Below, piece after piece: positions 33,036 to 41,542 of a stretch of DNA of 64,000 nt (positions are counted from its first letter, which is position 1; every line of letters begins with the position of its first letter). A program made the translations under genes and the position numbers. The notes under the pieces were generated by a model. That model searched no databases. It had not been told where the DNA came from and saw nothing but the letters and a program-made list of their open reading frames with translations. The DNA is from Leptolyngbyaceae cyanobacterium (GTDB taxonomy: Bacteria > Cyanobacteriota > Cyanobacteriia > Cyanobacteriales > Aerosakkonemataceae): contig DATNQN010000104.1 of NCBI GenBank assembly GCA_036703985.1, forward strand, positions 1 to 64,000, in the 5' to 3' direction.

Positions 33036-34541
33036 TCAATCAATGCGGTCTGGATCGAAAGGAATGGGATTTAAGCGAGAACTACCAACCAGAGGAGTTT
33101 TTTCTTCAAATCTGGCATGAATTGCTTCGATACCTCGCTCCATCGAAACCACGATTTCTGGAGAGCGTAGCCGTTGCATAATAAACCAACCACAAGTAAC
33201 TAGTAAGTACATCAAGAACAAATAAGGAAACGCATCGTAAGGTGCTTCTGGTACGGGGAACATTTCGTTACCGGGAATTCCTACACTACCTAATACGGGG
33301 ATCGCCATAAACCCAACTGCTAAAACCGAGAAGCCGATATGTAGCGGGCGCAATTTGCCAATTTTATGCAAGTAAACTGGAGCAGCAATGGAAATTAGAA
33401 TATAAACCGTTAAAAATCCATAGCTACAAATGGCTCCCAAATATCCCATACTCTCAAACAAGGAAACATGAAATAGTGACAGCGAAGCAGGGATTAGAAA
33501 CATAATCATCGAACACATGGTAACTGCCACATGAGGTGTTTTATTCGATGAATGGGCAGTACCGATTGAAGAGTGAAATAACCCGTGACGAGCCATCAAG
33601 AAGAAAATTCTGGCGGCTGGATTGATACAACCCAAAACGCACGCAAAAAAGCTAAATAAAGCACCGATGCCTACCAATCCTCCCAAAAAACCCAATCCGA
33701 TTTGTTGAGACAGGAAGCCCAAAGGTTCTTCTGAGGTAGTAATGGATACTCCCGTACCGCTAAAACCCAACACTTGGATATATGTCATGCAGGTAAAAAA
33801 TAAACCTGCCAAGATAGTGCTGCCTAAAACTGCTCTGGGGATCGTTTTCAAGGGATTTTTTGCTTCGTCTCCCAAAGATGTGGCGCTTTCAAAACCTGAG
33901 AAAGCAAACATCACTAAAACCAGTCCGGTGGCGACGCTTCCTGGGGTAACGCCTTCTAAGGTGAGTTGGGACATATCTAGAGCAAAGCCTTTGTGGGCCC
34001 AGATTGCGACACCCAAGACCGAGATTAAAAGGAGAGTTGCTCCTTCCATCCACAGCATTGCTATTGCGGAAAGTTGGATATCTTTATAGGCGGCATACCA
34101 GGCAATTCCCGCGCCCAGTGCCAATAAAGTAATACTGGAGGGATGAATGCCTAAATGACCGATCAAAATACCGCTAAAATTGGCAAAACCGCACAGAACG
34201 GACATTCCGGTAAATAGGTAAGCCAATACTAAACTCCAACCACAGATCACGCCTGCTGTTGGCCCCAGTCCTTTGACGATATATGAATAAAGGGAACCTG
34301 GGGAAGCAGAACGACTGGCAAATTGGTTGATGTTGACGCTCACCAGTACCAGTCCTACTAAGCCAATCAAGAAACTCAACCAAGTGCCGTTACCGGAGAG
34401 CGCGACGATTAAGCCAATATTGGAGGCTGGGATGGTGGTAGGTGCAATTACGGCGAAGGATTGAGCCAGCACTTCTCCAAAGGAAAGGCAGTTCGGCTTG
34501 AGTCCGTGAACGCTATGATTTTTTTCCCTTCGATCGGTCAT
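33036..34541 (-). CDS. APC-superfamily amino acid permease
   Basis: 501 residues with about 12 hydrophobic helices. Helix 1 has the SFGEVLAQSFAVIAPTTIPASN motif region of APC carriers, and the FAFSGFESATSLGDEAKNP stretch (about 215-235) is the APC signature. It probably moves an amino acid or amine across the cytoplasmic membrane with H+ or by exchange. AAAGGAG lies about 7 bases before the ATG. It is divergent from the LysR gene (220-bp shared region), which is the likely regulator. Confidence 0.85.
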   Translation of the reverse strand: MTDRREKNHSVHGLKPNCLSFGEVLAQSFAVIAPTTIPASNIGLIVALSGNGTWLSFLIGLVGLVLVSVNINQFASRSASPGSLYSYIVKGLGPTAGVICGWSLVLAYLFTGMSVLCGFANFSGILIGHLGIHPSSITLLALGAGIAWYAAYKDIQLSAIAMLWMEGATLLLISVLGVAIWAHKGFALDMSQLTLEGVTPGSVATGLVLVMFAFSGFESATSLGDEAKNPLKTIPRAVLGSTILAGLFFTCMTYIQVLGFSGTGVSITTSEEPLGFLSQQIGLGFLGGLVGIGALFSFFACVLGCINPAARIFFLMARHGLFHSSIGTAHSSNKTPHVAVTMCSMIMFLIPASLSLFHVSLFESMGYLGAICSYGFLTVYILISIAAPVYLHKIGKLRPLHIGFSVLAVGFMAIPVLGSVGIPGNEMFPVPEAPYDAFPYLFLMYLLVTCGWFIMQRLRSPEIVVSMERGIEAIHARFEEKTPLVGSSRLNPIPFDPDRID

Positions 34542-34760
34542 TTAGTATCTCCTTTTACTGAAATTCGCGCAGCGTTAGCTGATAACGCGATCGCATTTCA
34601 TTTGATTAAATGTGATAAATTTGCCTCGGATTAAATCCCCCTGCAAGGCTTGGTTTTTACTTTAAATCTTGTGACTTCTAAAAATCAAACATTCTTTTTT
34701 TTCAAATCCATCAATATAATTTATTAAACACACTAAACCCCCATTTAAAAGGTTGCAAAA

Positions 34761-35699
34761 ATGGCCGCAATGACCCTCGATCAACTACGAATTTTCCTGG
34801 CCGTAGCCGAACATTTACACTTTACTCGCGCAGCAGAAGCGCTATATATTACGCAACCGGCTGTGAGTGCAGCGATTCAAAGTTTAGAGGAGGAATATGG
34901 CACTAAGTTATTTCATAGAATTGGGCGTCATATTGAAATTACAGAAGCGGGAATGTTGTTACAAATGGAGGCACAAAGTATCCTCGATCGAGTGAAGCTG
35001 ACAGAGCGAGCATTGCGAGAGCTAAATGATTTGACTAGGGGTGAATTGCGGTTAGGCTCTAGCTTGACGATCGGTAATTATTGGTTGCCGGAAAAGATCA
35101 GCCAATTTAAGCGCCAATACCCCGGTATTTTTGTCAATTGCACTCTCGCTAATACTGAAGATATTTGTGAAGGAACGGCGAATGGTAAGTTTGATTTGGG
35201 ATTGATTGAAGGAGAGGTAAAACCATCATTAGAAAAGTCTTTGGAACAAGAAGTTGTAGGAGGCGATCGCTTACTGATCGTGGTCGGTCAATCTCATCCT
35301 TGGTTTGGACTTTCCAAGATTTTTTTATCGGAACTTAACCGTACCAGTTGGGTAATGCGAGAAGCTGGTTCGGGAACTCAACAGCGCTTCGAGCAAGCCT
35401 TGGGAAGTTGGGGGATCGATCGAGATGGGTTGGACGCGATTTTAGTTTTGAGTAGCGGGGAAATGGTGAAAGCCGTTATCGAAAGCGGGGTTGGTGCGGC
35501 TGCCATTTCGGAGTTAATGGTGAAAAAAGAGTTACAACTCGGTACGCTAAAATCTATTCAAGTTATAGACGATAGAACAGATGAAACTGGTATTTTAGAA
35601 ATTGCACGTCCTTTTTTGAAATTGAAACATCTCAAGCGTTTTCAAACTAATCTTTCCAGGGCATTCGAGCAAATGCTAACAGCTAAAATAGCTGTTTAA
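34761..35699 (+). CDS. LysR-family transcriptional regulator
   Basis: 312 residues (an ATG at 34770, MTLDQL, is also possible). Winged helix-turn-helix 4-62 (LDQLRIFLAVAEHLHFTRAA, TQPAVSAAIQSLEEE), linker helix, then the type-2 periplasmic-binding-protein-like effector domain (about 90-300). It lies between an APC permease and a TauE/DUF1634 pair, both on the opposite strand, so it probably controls one of them; effector unknown. The 3' end overlaps the DUF1634 gene by 4 bp. Confidence 0.9.
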   Translation: MAAMTLDQLRIFLAVAEHLHFTRAAEALYITQPAVSAAIQSLEEEYGTKLFHRIGRHIEITEAGMLLQMEAQSILDRVKLTERALRELNDLTRGELRLGSSLTIGNYWLPEKISQFKRQYPGIFVNCTLANTEDICEGTANGKFDLGLIEGEVKPSLEKSLEQEVVGGDRLLIVVGQSHPWFGLSKIFLSELNRTSWVMREAGSGTQQRFEQALGSWGIDRDGLDAILVLSSGEMVKAVIESGVGAAAISELMVKKELQLGTLKSIQVIDDRTDETGILEIARPFLKLKHLKRFQTNLSRAFEQMLTAKIAV

Positions 35700-36265
35700 T
35701 AATAAGCTCCTACAATGCTGTATATTAGTCCGGCTATTACTAGAAAAGTAATTGTAATATAGCTAAAGTCTCGTTGCCGAAGAAAAAATAGTAGAGAAAG
35801 TGCTACGCGAATAATGGGGGTGGCAATGAGTACTAGCAATCCGAATTGAATGAGTCCTTCTCGGCTACCTGAGAGAACAGCATTGATGATTCCGGCTGGC
35901 GATCGCAATTCTGAAGGTTCTCCTCGAAATAAGTGGTAATCAGCCAGTTGGAAGCCGTGGTGAATTAAGTAAAAAAGTCCACCTGCAAAAACGATCGCGC
36001 TAGCTATAAACACTCCATATTGCAGCCAATTACTGAGTAGTTGTTCGAGTTGGCGTTCGCTGGATGTTTTGATAATGTCATTTACGCGATCGCTTTTCAT
36101 ATTAATTGGCCGTTCTGCGATCGGATTGAAGCCATCCTGTGTTACTAATTCATCAAGGCTTTCTCGTTCGTCTTCTAAGTTTTCCGACGGCAATGCAATT
36201 GAAATTACTTTACTTTTTAAGGGTAAAGAAGAAAGCAATTGATAGCTGGAATCCAATTGATACAC
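35696..36265 (-). CDS. DUF1634 membrane protein
   Basis: 189 residues from a GTG start at 36265 preceded by AAGGAGG, which overlaps the tauE stop codon. A polar N-terminus of about 70 residues is followed by three transmembrane helices (about 85-105, 135-157, 165-188). DUF1634 proteins commonly follow TauE/SafE genes and are assumed to be accessory subunits. The 13-bp gap and shared signals make a two-gene operon clear. The unusually long acidic N-terminus (SENLEDERESLDELV) is notable. Confidence 0.82.
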   Translation of the reverse strand: MYQLDSSYQLLSSLPLKSKVISIALPSENLEDERESLDELVTQDGFNPIAERPINMKSDRVNDIIKTSSERQLEQLLSNWLQYGVFIASAIVFAGGLFYLIHHGFQLADYHLFRGEPSELRSPAGIINAVLSGSREGLIQFGLLVLIATPIIRVALSLLFFLRQRDFSYITITFLVIAGLIYSIVGAYY

Positions 36266-36278
36266 TTGAAAATCCTCC

Positions 36279-37106
36279 TTAAATTATGCTGTTATAAACC
36301 ATTTTGAAAGCCATTAGGACTAGTACGAAACTGAAGACAATCCTTAAAATCCGGGTTTGAGCGCCGATTAAAACTTTTGCTCCCAACAAAGCACCGGGTA
36401 AAACGCCTAATATGACTGGCATGGAAAGTCCGGGATCGATATATCCTCTTGCTAGATAAACTCCCGCCGATGCTGCTGCGGTGACGCCGATCGTGAAATT
36501 GCTGGTGGTGGTGGAAACTTTAAATGGTAGGCGCATTGCTTGATCCATTGCTAGCACTTTGAATCCACCAGAACCGATTCCCAACAATCCCGAAAGGATT
36601 CCCGCACCTAACATAATGCTAAATCCGGCTGGTACGGCGCGGACTTGATAAGGCATTAGTCCGTTGGCAGTGGGACAAGTTCCGTTGAGTTTGAGGTTGC
36701 TGGCGATCGGATCGAGAGCTTCGGTTTCGGAATTTTCCGGTCGCGGTTGCTGGGATAAATAAGCTGAATAAAGCAGCACGATCGCTAACACGATGGTTAA
36801 TGCTTTAACCGATACGAAAGTAGCAATCAAAGCACCGATTAATGCTCCGATCGTAGTAGCTACTTCCAAAAACATTCCCAGTCGCAAGTTGGTAAAGCCT
36901 TGCTTGATGTAAGTGGAAGCTGCACCGGCAGAAGTGGCGATTACAGATACTAATGAAGCGCCCACAGCATATCGAATATCAACGCCAAACACGGAAGTTA
37001 AGAGGGGAACGATTACCACTCCACCGCCTAAGCCGCTGAGCGCTCCTACAAAACCAGCCGTAAACGAACAAAACCAAACTAATAAAGAAAATTCCCAAAT
37101 GTTCAA
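36279..37106 (-). CDS. TauE/SafE-family sulfite/anion permease (paralog 1)
   Basis: 275 residues from a TTG start at 37106 supported by AGAGGA 6-8 bases upstream. About eight transmembrane helices in two related halves; the family mark GxGGGxxxxP is seen in GLGGGVVIVPLL (about 26-37) and GLLGIGSGGFKVLAMDQAM in the second half. Members export sulfite, sulfoacetate or other organosulfonates, or move sulfate or nitrite. Transcribed with DUF1634. Substrate unassigned. Confidence 0.85.
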   Translation of the reverse strand: MNIWEFSLLVWFCSFTAGFVGALSGLGGGVVIVPLLTSVFGVDIRYAVGASLVSVIATSAGAASTYIKQGFTNLRLGMFLEVATTIGALIGALIATFVSVKALTIVLAIVLLYSAYLSQQPRPENSETEALDPIASNLKLNGTCPTANGLMPYQVRAVPAGFSIMLGAGILSGLLGIGSGGFKVLAMDQAMRLPFKVSTTTSNFTIGVTAAASAGVYLARGYIDPGLSMPVILGVLPGALLGAKVLIGAQTRILRIVFSFVLVLMAFKMVYNSII

Positions 37107-37426
37107 GTTTGATTCCTCTTTCGGTAGATGCTTTTACAGATTTGAATAAACTTATTGGCAGATCGAATTGATAATATGAAAAACAATTAGTCTTAAATTC
37201 AAAGTAAATATTATTGGCGGTTTCATCGTTTTTCCTAATAGATATTACCCGGATTCATTTATGAAGCGCTTGAGGCTTTTAAAGCGCTTTTTAGTTGATG
37301 CGGATGTTCTGTGCGCGATTCATTATAGTAGTTTATTTCTTTAAAATAAGCAAGTTATCCAGCCATAAATTTAGGTTTTTTTACATTAATTTAATTCGTA
37401 TTAATTGCATCAGAATAATACATATT

Positions 37427-37526
37427 GAATTTACGTAAATTCCATCAAGATACTATGAATTTAATCTACGATAATTTTATCAAGATACTATGAATTTAAT
37501 TTACATAAAGTTTATCGGGATAGTTG
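37427..37526. repeat. About 35-bp tandem repeat, three units
   Basis: Units begin GAATTTA and end ATCAAGATACTAT or a variant: 37427-37456 (30 bp), 37457-37491 (35 bp) and 37492-37526 (diverged, ATCGGGATAGTTG). They lie immediately before the second MITE copy. Confidence 0.65.
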
Positions 37527-37542
37527 AAAATTGAATCTAAAC

Positions 37543-37722
37543 TATAGCGATCCTAAATGAATTGCTAACAACTAAACCCCTCCCAACCCTCCCCTTACTA
37601 AGGGGAGGGCTAGGATTCTTTTACTGCCACTACAGCTTTTTCAAATCCTAACGCCCTCCCAACCCTCCCCTTACTAAGGGGAGGGCTAGGGCGGGGTTGA
37701 TTACTTAAATAGGATCGCTATA
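37543..37722. mobile_element. MITE-like element, copy 2 (180 bp)
   Basis: Ends TATAGCGATCCTA (37543-37555) and TAGGATCGCTATA (37710-37722) are identical to copy 1. The core contains the CCCTCCCAACCCTCCCC/GGGGAGGG hairpin twice (about 37567-37610 and 37652-37690) separated by unrelated sequence, so it looks like an element with an internally duplicated core or one inserted into another. Confidence 0.75.
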
Positions 37723-37804
37723 TGTTTGAATAGGTTAAGAAAAAAGGAAAAAATCCTACGATCGCCTTTTTTCCTTCTTCCCTGCTCTCCTCATAAGTCC
37801 TAAC

Positions 37805-38572
37805 TTAATTACTGGTAGCTGTTTCTTCAGGTAGTAACGAATCTTCTTTGGCAGACTGATTATTTTCTGCGATCGCTTTAGTCAAATGTGGTTTGATGAG
37901 GAAAGCGATCCCAACTGTCCAAGCGAGTGAAACCATCCAACCTGCTAGTATGTCGCTGGGAAAATGAACGCCCAAATACAATCTCGTCCAGGCAATTGCG
38001 ATCGCGTACAAGCTGCCGACGATCGCAATTGGTAAGCACCAAAAGCTATTCCAAGTTAAAACAATCAAAGCTACTGCGATCGTCATGCTAGTCATGGCAT
38101 GACCGCTAGGAAACGCATAGCTGTGGGGTAATGGATAAAACGATTCCCATAAGTGGGGACGCACCCGATGCAGGAATGTTTTTGCAGCGTTATTAATGAT
38201 GGCACTGCCTAGCAAAGCAGTGATTAAATAAATTAGCGATCGCCAGCGTCGTTGCAGCAATAATCGCAGAGAAAGCAAGATGGCGATCGGAAACGCGATC
38301 GAAAATGAGCCTAATTTAGTCAGGGTGGCTGCAAAAACATCCAGTTGAGTACTTGCTGTACCATGAACTGCTAATAAAATTCGTTCATCCCAAGGAAATG
38401 CTCCTTGATTTTGCCAAATTTCTACTGCCAGTAACTCAAAAATTTGCAATGGTACGTAAACACCCACCAGCAGCGTCAGTAAAGAACGCCAATGAGCGAT
38501 TAGCACTTGCTTAAAAAAGCTAACAAAGGAGCGAAGAAGCTTACCTAAATTAGATGGCGATTTAATTTCCAA
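37805..38572 (-). CDS. PAP2-superfamily membrane phosphatase
   Basis: 255 residues from a TTG start (38572) with AAGAGG about 8 bases upstream. About six helices and the three phosphatase motifs: KTFLHRVRP, PSGH (about 152-155) and RLYLGVHFPSD. These enzymes dephosphorylate lipid pyrophosphates or phosphatidic acid on the periplasmic face. Alone; the lipid substrate (undecaprenyl pyrophosphate or PA) cannot be decided. Confidence 0.9.
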   Translation of the reverse strand: MEIKSPSNLGKLLRSFVSFFKQVLIAHWRSLLTLLVGVYVPLQIFELLAVEIWQNQGAFPWDERILLAVHGTASTQLDVFAATLTKLGSFSIAFPIAILLSLRLLLQRRWRSLIYLITALLGSAIINNAAKTFLHRVRPHLWESFYPLPHSYAFPSGHAMTSMTIAVALIVLTWNSFWCLPIAIVGSLYAIAIAWTRLYLGVHFPSDILAGWMVSLAWTVGIAFLIKPHLTKAIAENNQSAKEDSLLPEETATSN

Positions 38573-38971
38573 AACTGAACCTCTTATTCAATCAAAGCTG
38601 AAAATAACGAAAACAAGCTGATTTTTCTGCTTTAAAGTGAGCGCGATCGGTCTTTCCCGCCCTCTCTTTTGGGAGGCGAGGGGAAAATTACGTTGTAGAT
38701 CGGCAGATCGGGTATTTCAGACGATTTTGTATGATTCCTTACATTTGAACCTAGACTTGAGCTACCTATATCGAATAAACTACGATAAGCCGATCGAGAT
38801 TATGTACTTAATATGGCAAATTTCATGGAAGTCAACAATGTCCACCTTAGAACGATCGCCCCAGATCACAACAAGTAGGAAACAACCGACGGAACATGGA
38901 GAAAAGGGGTCATCAATCCAGTCTGAGCGATCGGTAAACATGAAAACCTTAATTTACTTCGGATACCAGTA
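38573..38971. other. Upstream region of the second tauE-like gene
   Basis: About 400 bp. A frame from an ATG at 38838 (MSTLERSPQITTSRKQPTEH...) ends at a TAA overlapping the next ATG (TAATG, 38970-38974); it could be a translated leader but has no recognisable family. No other gene seen. Confidence 0.4.
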
Positions 38972-39769
38972 ATGGACTATTTTTTACTACCGCTTTTAAG
39001 TTTCGCTGTCGGAATCATCGTTGGCTTAACGGGAATAGGTGGAGCGTCTTTAATTACGCCAATGTTAATCTTTGTATTTCAAGTACCCCCTTCCATCGCC
39101 GTGAGTTCTGATGTAGTAGCTGCTACTTTGATGAAAATAGTGGGAGGAATCAAACACTGTCAGCAAAAAACGATCGACTTGCAAGTCGTGAAATGGTTGG
39201 TTTTTGGAAGCGTACCCGGTTCGCTGGCTGGGGTGGGAACTTTATATCTGCTGAGGCGCAATGAAGCGGTGAACGTAGATGGAGTTCTGCTTCGCTTGCT
39301 GGGAATCATGATTTTTTTGGTTGCTCTCTCAGCGTTAAGCCAATTGTTACTGAGGTCTTTTGCGCCCAAATTGCAACTACCATCTATACCGAAGTTTGAC
39401 CTGAAAACCAATCGGGGCCGATTTTTGACGGTAGTTGTGGGAGCTATTCTAGGCTTTACGGTTGGTCTGACGAGCGTATCTTCAGGTTCGATGTTCGCGA
39501 TCGTATTAATCGCATTTTTTCAATTAGACTCTCGTAAATTAGTCGGTACAGACCTTACGCAGGCAGCCATTTTATTAATGTTTACTTCTCTGGGACACCT
39601 TAGTTTAGGCACGGTTAATTGGAACTTAGTATTGCCAATTTGGTTAGGTACCGTACCGGGCGTATTAGTAGGTGCTAAACTCTGCAAAAGCGTTCCGCAA
39701 AGCGCTCTTCGAGTAGTCATTTACAGCATTTTGGTGATGGTTAGCTGGAAATTAGTTTATCAGGCGTGA
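38972..39769 (+). CDS. TauE/SafE-family permease (paralog 2)
   Basis: 265 residues, about eight transmembrane helices. The half-motifs are GIIVGLTGIGGASLITPMLI (about 14-33) and GAILGFTVGLTSVSSGSMFA. It is only distantly like the paralog at 36279 (GGAS instead of GGGV, and no DUF1634 partner), so it may carry a different sulfonate or sulfite. It sits between PAP2 and two CadD genes. Confidence 0.85.
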   Translation: MDYFLLPLLSFAVGIIVGLTGIGGASLITPMLIFVFQVPPSIAVSSDVVAATLMKIVGGIKHCQQKTIDLQVVKWLVFGSVPGSLAGVGTLYLLRRNEAVNVDGVLLRLLGIMIFLVALSALSQLLLRSFAPKLQLPSIPKFDLKTNRGRFLTVVVGAILGFTVGLTSVSSGSMFAIVLIAFFQLDSRKLVGTDLTQAAILLMFTSLGHLSLGTVNWNLVLPIWLGTVPGVLVGAKLCKSVPQSALRVVIYSILVMVSWKLVYQA

Positions 39770-39802
39770 TTTGAATAATTTGTAAAGAGCGTGCTGGTTT
39801 GT

Positions 39803-40456
39803 TTAGCGCAGTAAACTAAATGTACCTCTTTCATACATAATGAACAAACCCAAAGCAATCAATACAAAAGGAACCAGAGGCTTACCGTAGCGAGTTAAAA
39901 CACGAGCAATTGTGGGGTGGCGAGTTAATAGGTAAGCAATCGAGCACCAAACGCCTACCATTACCAAAAAAGTGCCAACAATCGTACTTAAACTAGTAAA
40001 GTTAGTACCGGCAAATAAGGGAATATAAATACTGATATTATCGCCTCCATTAGCAATCGTTACTGCTGCCACTTTATAAGTTTGCGGACTTAACGCGCCC
40101 AGGAGGAAAGACGTTACTCGGTTACTGGATGAGGAACGCTCGAAATGAAGATTGACCATCTGCACTTGGTCATCATTTTCGCTTCCTCGATCGAGCAATT
40201 GCTTAAATCCGATCGCGATTGGTAGCACTCCCAACAAACCGATCCATTCTTGGGGTACTACCAAACCCCCAAAGTAACCAGGTAAGCTAGCTAAAATAAG
40301 TACTACAAAACCAAGATACTGACCGATCACAATATGACGGCGACGAAAATTAGCATCCACCTGGGAAAAAAATAGTAACAAGATAATAATGTCATCGAGA
40401 TTAGTGACTACAAAAGCTATTAATCCTCCTGTTAAAACCGTGATAAATTCACTCAT
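39803..40456 (-). CDS. CadD-family transporter (paralog 2)
   Basis: 217 residues, about six helices. First-half motif VTNLDDIIILLLFFSQV, then GQYLGFVVLILASLPGYFGG; second half NGGDNISIYIPLFAG. The loop is short and polar (DRGSENDDQVQ). AGGAAA precedes the ATG. It is closest in pattern to paralog 1 (32186) and convergent with tauE-2; paralog 3 is divergent from it, 92 bp away, so the two may share a regulatory region. Confidence 0.85.
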   Translation of the reverse strand: MSEFITVLTGGLIAFVVTNLDDIIILLLFFSQVDANFRRRHIVIGQYLGFVVLILASLPGYFGGLVVPQEWIGLLGVLPIAIGFKQLLDRGSENDDQVQMVNLHFERSSSSNRVTSFLLGALSPQTYKVAAVTIANGGDNISIYIPLFAGTNFTSLSTIVGTFLVMVGVWCSIAYLLTRHPTIARVLTRYGKPLVPFVLIALGLFIMYERGTFSLLR

Positions 40457-40548
40457 TAATAAATTTCCTAGTTAAGTTGGATGGTGAGTATTAGTTTAAT
40501 GATAATTTCCTTGAAACACAACTAGCTTAACTATAAAATCCCCATTAA

Positions 40549-41229
40549 ATGAATCACTTGTTTACTGCTGCTATCAATGGGTTCGCCGCTTTTTTTGCTA
40601 CTAATATCGATGATATCGTCATTTTATTGTTACTTTTCTCGAAAGTGAATGTAACGTTGCGGGTTTGGCATATTGTTACTGGTCAGTATCTAGGCTTTAC
40701 GGCAATCATCATCGCCAGCTTACCCGGTTTTGTGGGAGGATTAGTCATATCGCGGCAGTGGATTGGGTTACTTGGCTTAATCCCGATCGCAATTGGTTTG
40801 AGTAGCTTGTTAAACCAGGAGGATAGTAAATTAGAAAACGTTGAGGCAGAAGTAAACTTGTTAAATAATTCGTCAATAGGTAATATAATTTATCCCCAGA
40901 TTTACAGTGTGGCTGCTATCACGTTTGCTAATGGCTCTGATAATATTAGCACCTATGTACCTTTGTTTGCGAGTAGTAATTGGTGGGATATCGCGATAAT
41001 TTTAAGCATATTTTTTATGATGGTAGGTATTTGGTGTTATACCGCTTATAGATTAATCAATTTGCCTAATTTTCCTAAGCAATCACCCGATTATATCCGA
41101 AATTTTATACCTTTTATTTTAATCGGATTAGGAGTTTTTATTATATTAGAATGTCAAGCTTTAAGTATGATTAAACTGATAGTCGGTTGCTGCTGTTTAA
41201 TAATTATTATTCAGGTTGACGAGCGATAA
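40549..41229 (+). CDS. CadD-family transporter (paralog 3)
   Basis: 226 residues, about six helices. ATNIDDIVILLLLFSKVNV at the N-terminus and NGSDNISTYVPLFASSNWWD in the second half; C-terminal helix ends in a cluster GCCCLIIIIQ. The AAACTC/AACC loop region is longer in Glu (SKLENVEAEVN). Divergent from paralog 2. Same family assignment as the two others. Confidence 0.85.
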   Translation: MNHLFTAAINGFAAFFATNIDDIVILLLLFSKVNVTLRVWHIVTGQYLGFTAIIIASLPGFVGGLVISRQWIGLLGLIPIAIGLSSLLNQEDSKLENVEAEVNLLNNSSIGNIIYPQIYSVAAITFANGSDNISTYVPLFASSNWWDIAIILSIFFMMVGIWCYTAYRLINLPNFPKQSPDYIRNFIPFILIGLGVFIILECQALSMIKLIVGCCCLIIIIQVDER

Positions 41230-41542
41230 ATATAAAAATATATTTTCCCTCGTAAATCGAGTCTTTAAAAAAATATAGCCACCCTAGCCCTGCCCTTGGT
41301 AAGGTGAGGGTTGGGAGGGTTCTAGTTGTTTGCAATTCATTTATGATTGCTATATAAAAAATAAAAAGGTGACAATTTTATAGTAAAACAATAAATTTAT
41401 TTAGAAAATTTAGAAGACTAATTATACGCGCTTACCCCGTACCCGTACCCTTTTTGTGCTTTCCTTTTTTGCCCTTTACCTTTCCCTTTTCCCTTATTTC
41501 GTGTCAAAATTGGAGCCAGCACTGCTACCAGATACCAACCTA
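41230..41542. other. Gap upstream of the kinase gene with MITE copy 3
   Basis: 313 bp. Holds the reversed, shortened MITE (41274-41354) and an AT-rich stretch before the kinase; no gene other than the in-frame upstream extension of the kinase frame (41456-41542), which is discarded. Confidence 0.5.
41274..41354. mobile_element. MITE-like element, copy 3 (81 bp, reversed)
   Basis: TATAGC (41274-41279) to GCTATA (41349-41354). The right part, TGCAATTCATTTATGATTGCTATA, is the reverse complement of the left end of copies 1 and 2 with two changes; the core TAGCCCTGCCCTTGGTAAGG... is the usual CCC/GGG hairpin. The right arm of the original element (TTATTTAAATAGGATCG) is missing. Confidence 0.65.

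Larger units (their letters stand above)
37107..37804. other. Long gap with tandem repeats and a MITE
   Basis: About 700 bp without a gene: upstream DNA of tauE, an AT-rich region, an approximately 35-bp tandem repeat (37427-37526) and the second MITE-like copy (37543-37722). No coding frame of note. Confidence 0.6.

Noticed and set aside
38637-38972. 111-codon frame ending on the tauE start
   Set aside because: Composition is not protein-like in its first half; only the last 44 codons (from 38838) could be a leader, noted with low confidence in the gap entry.
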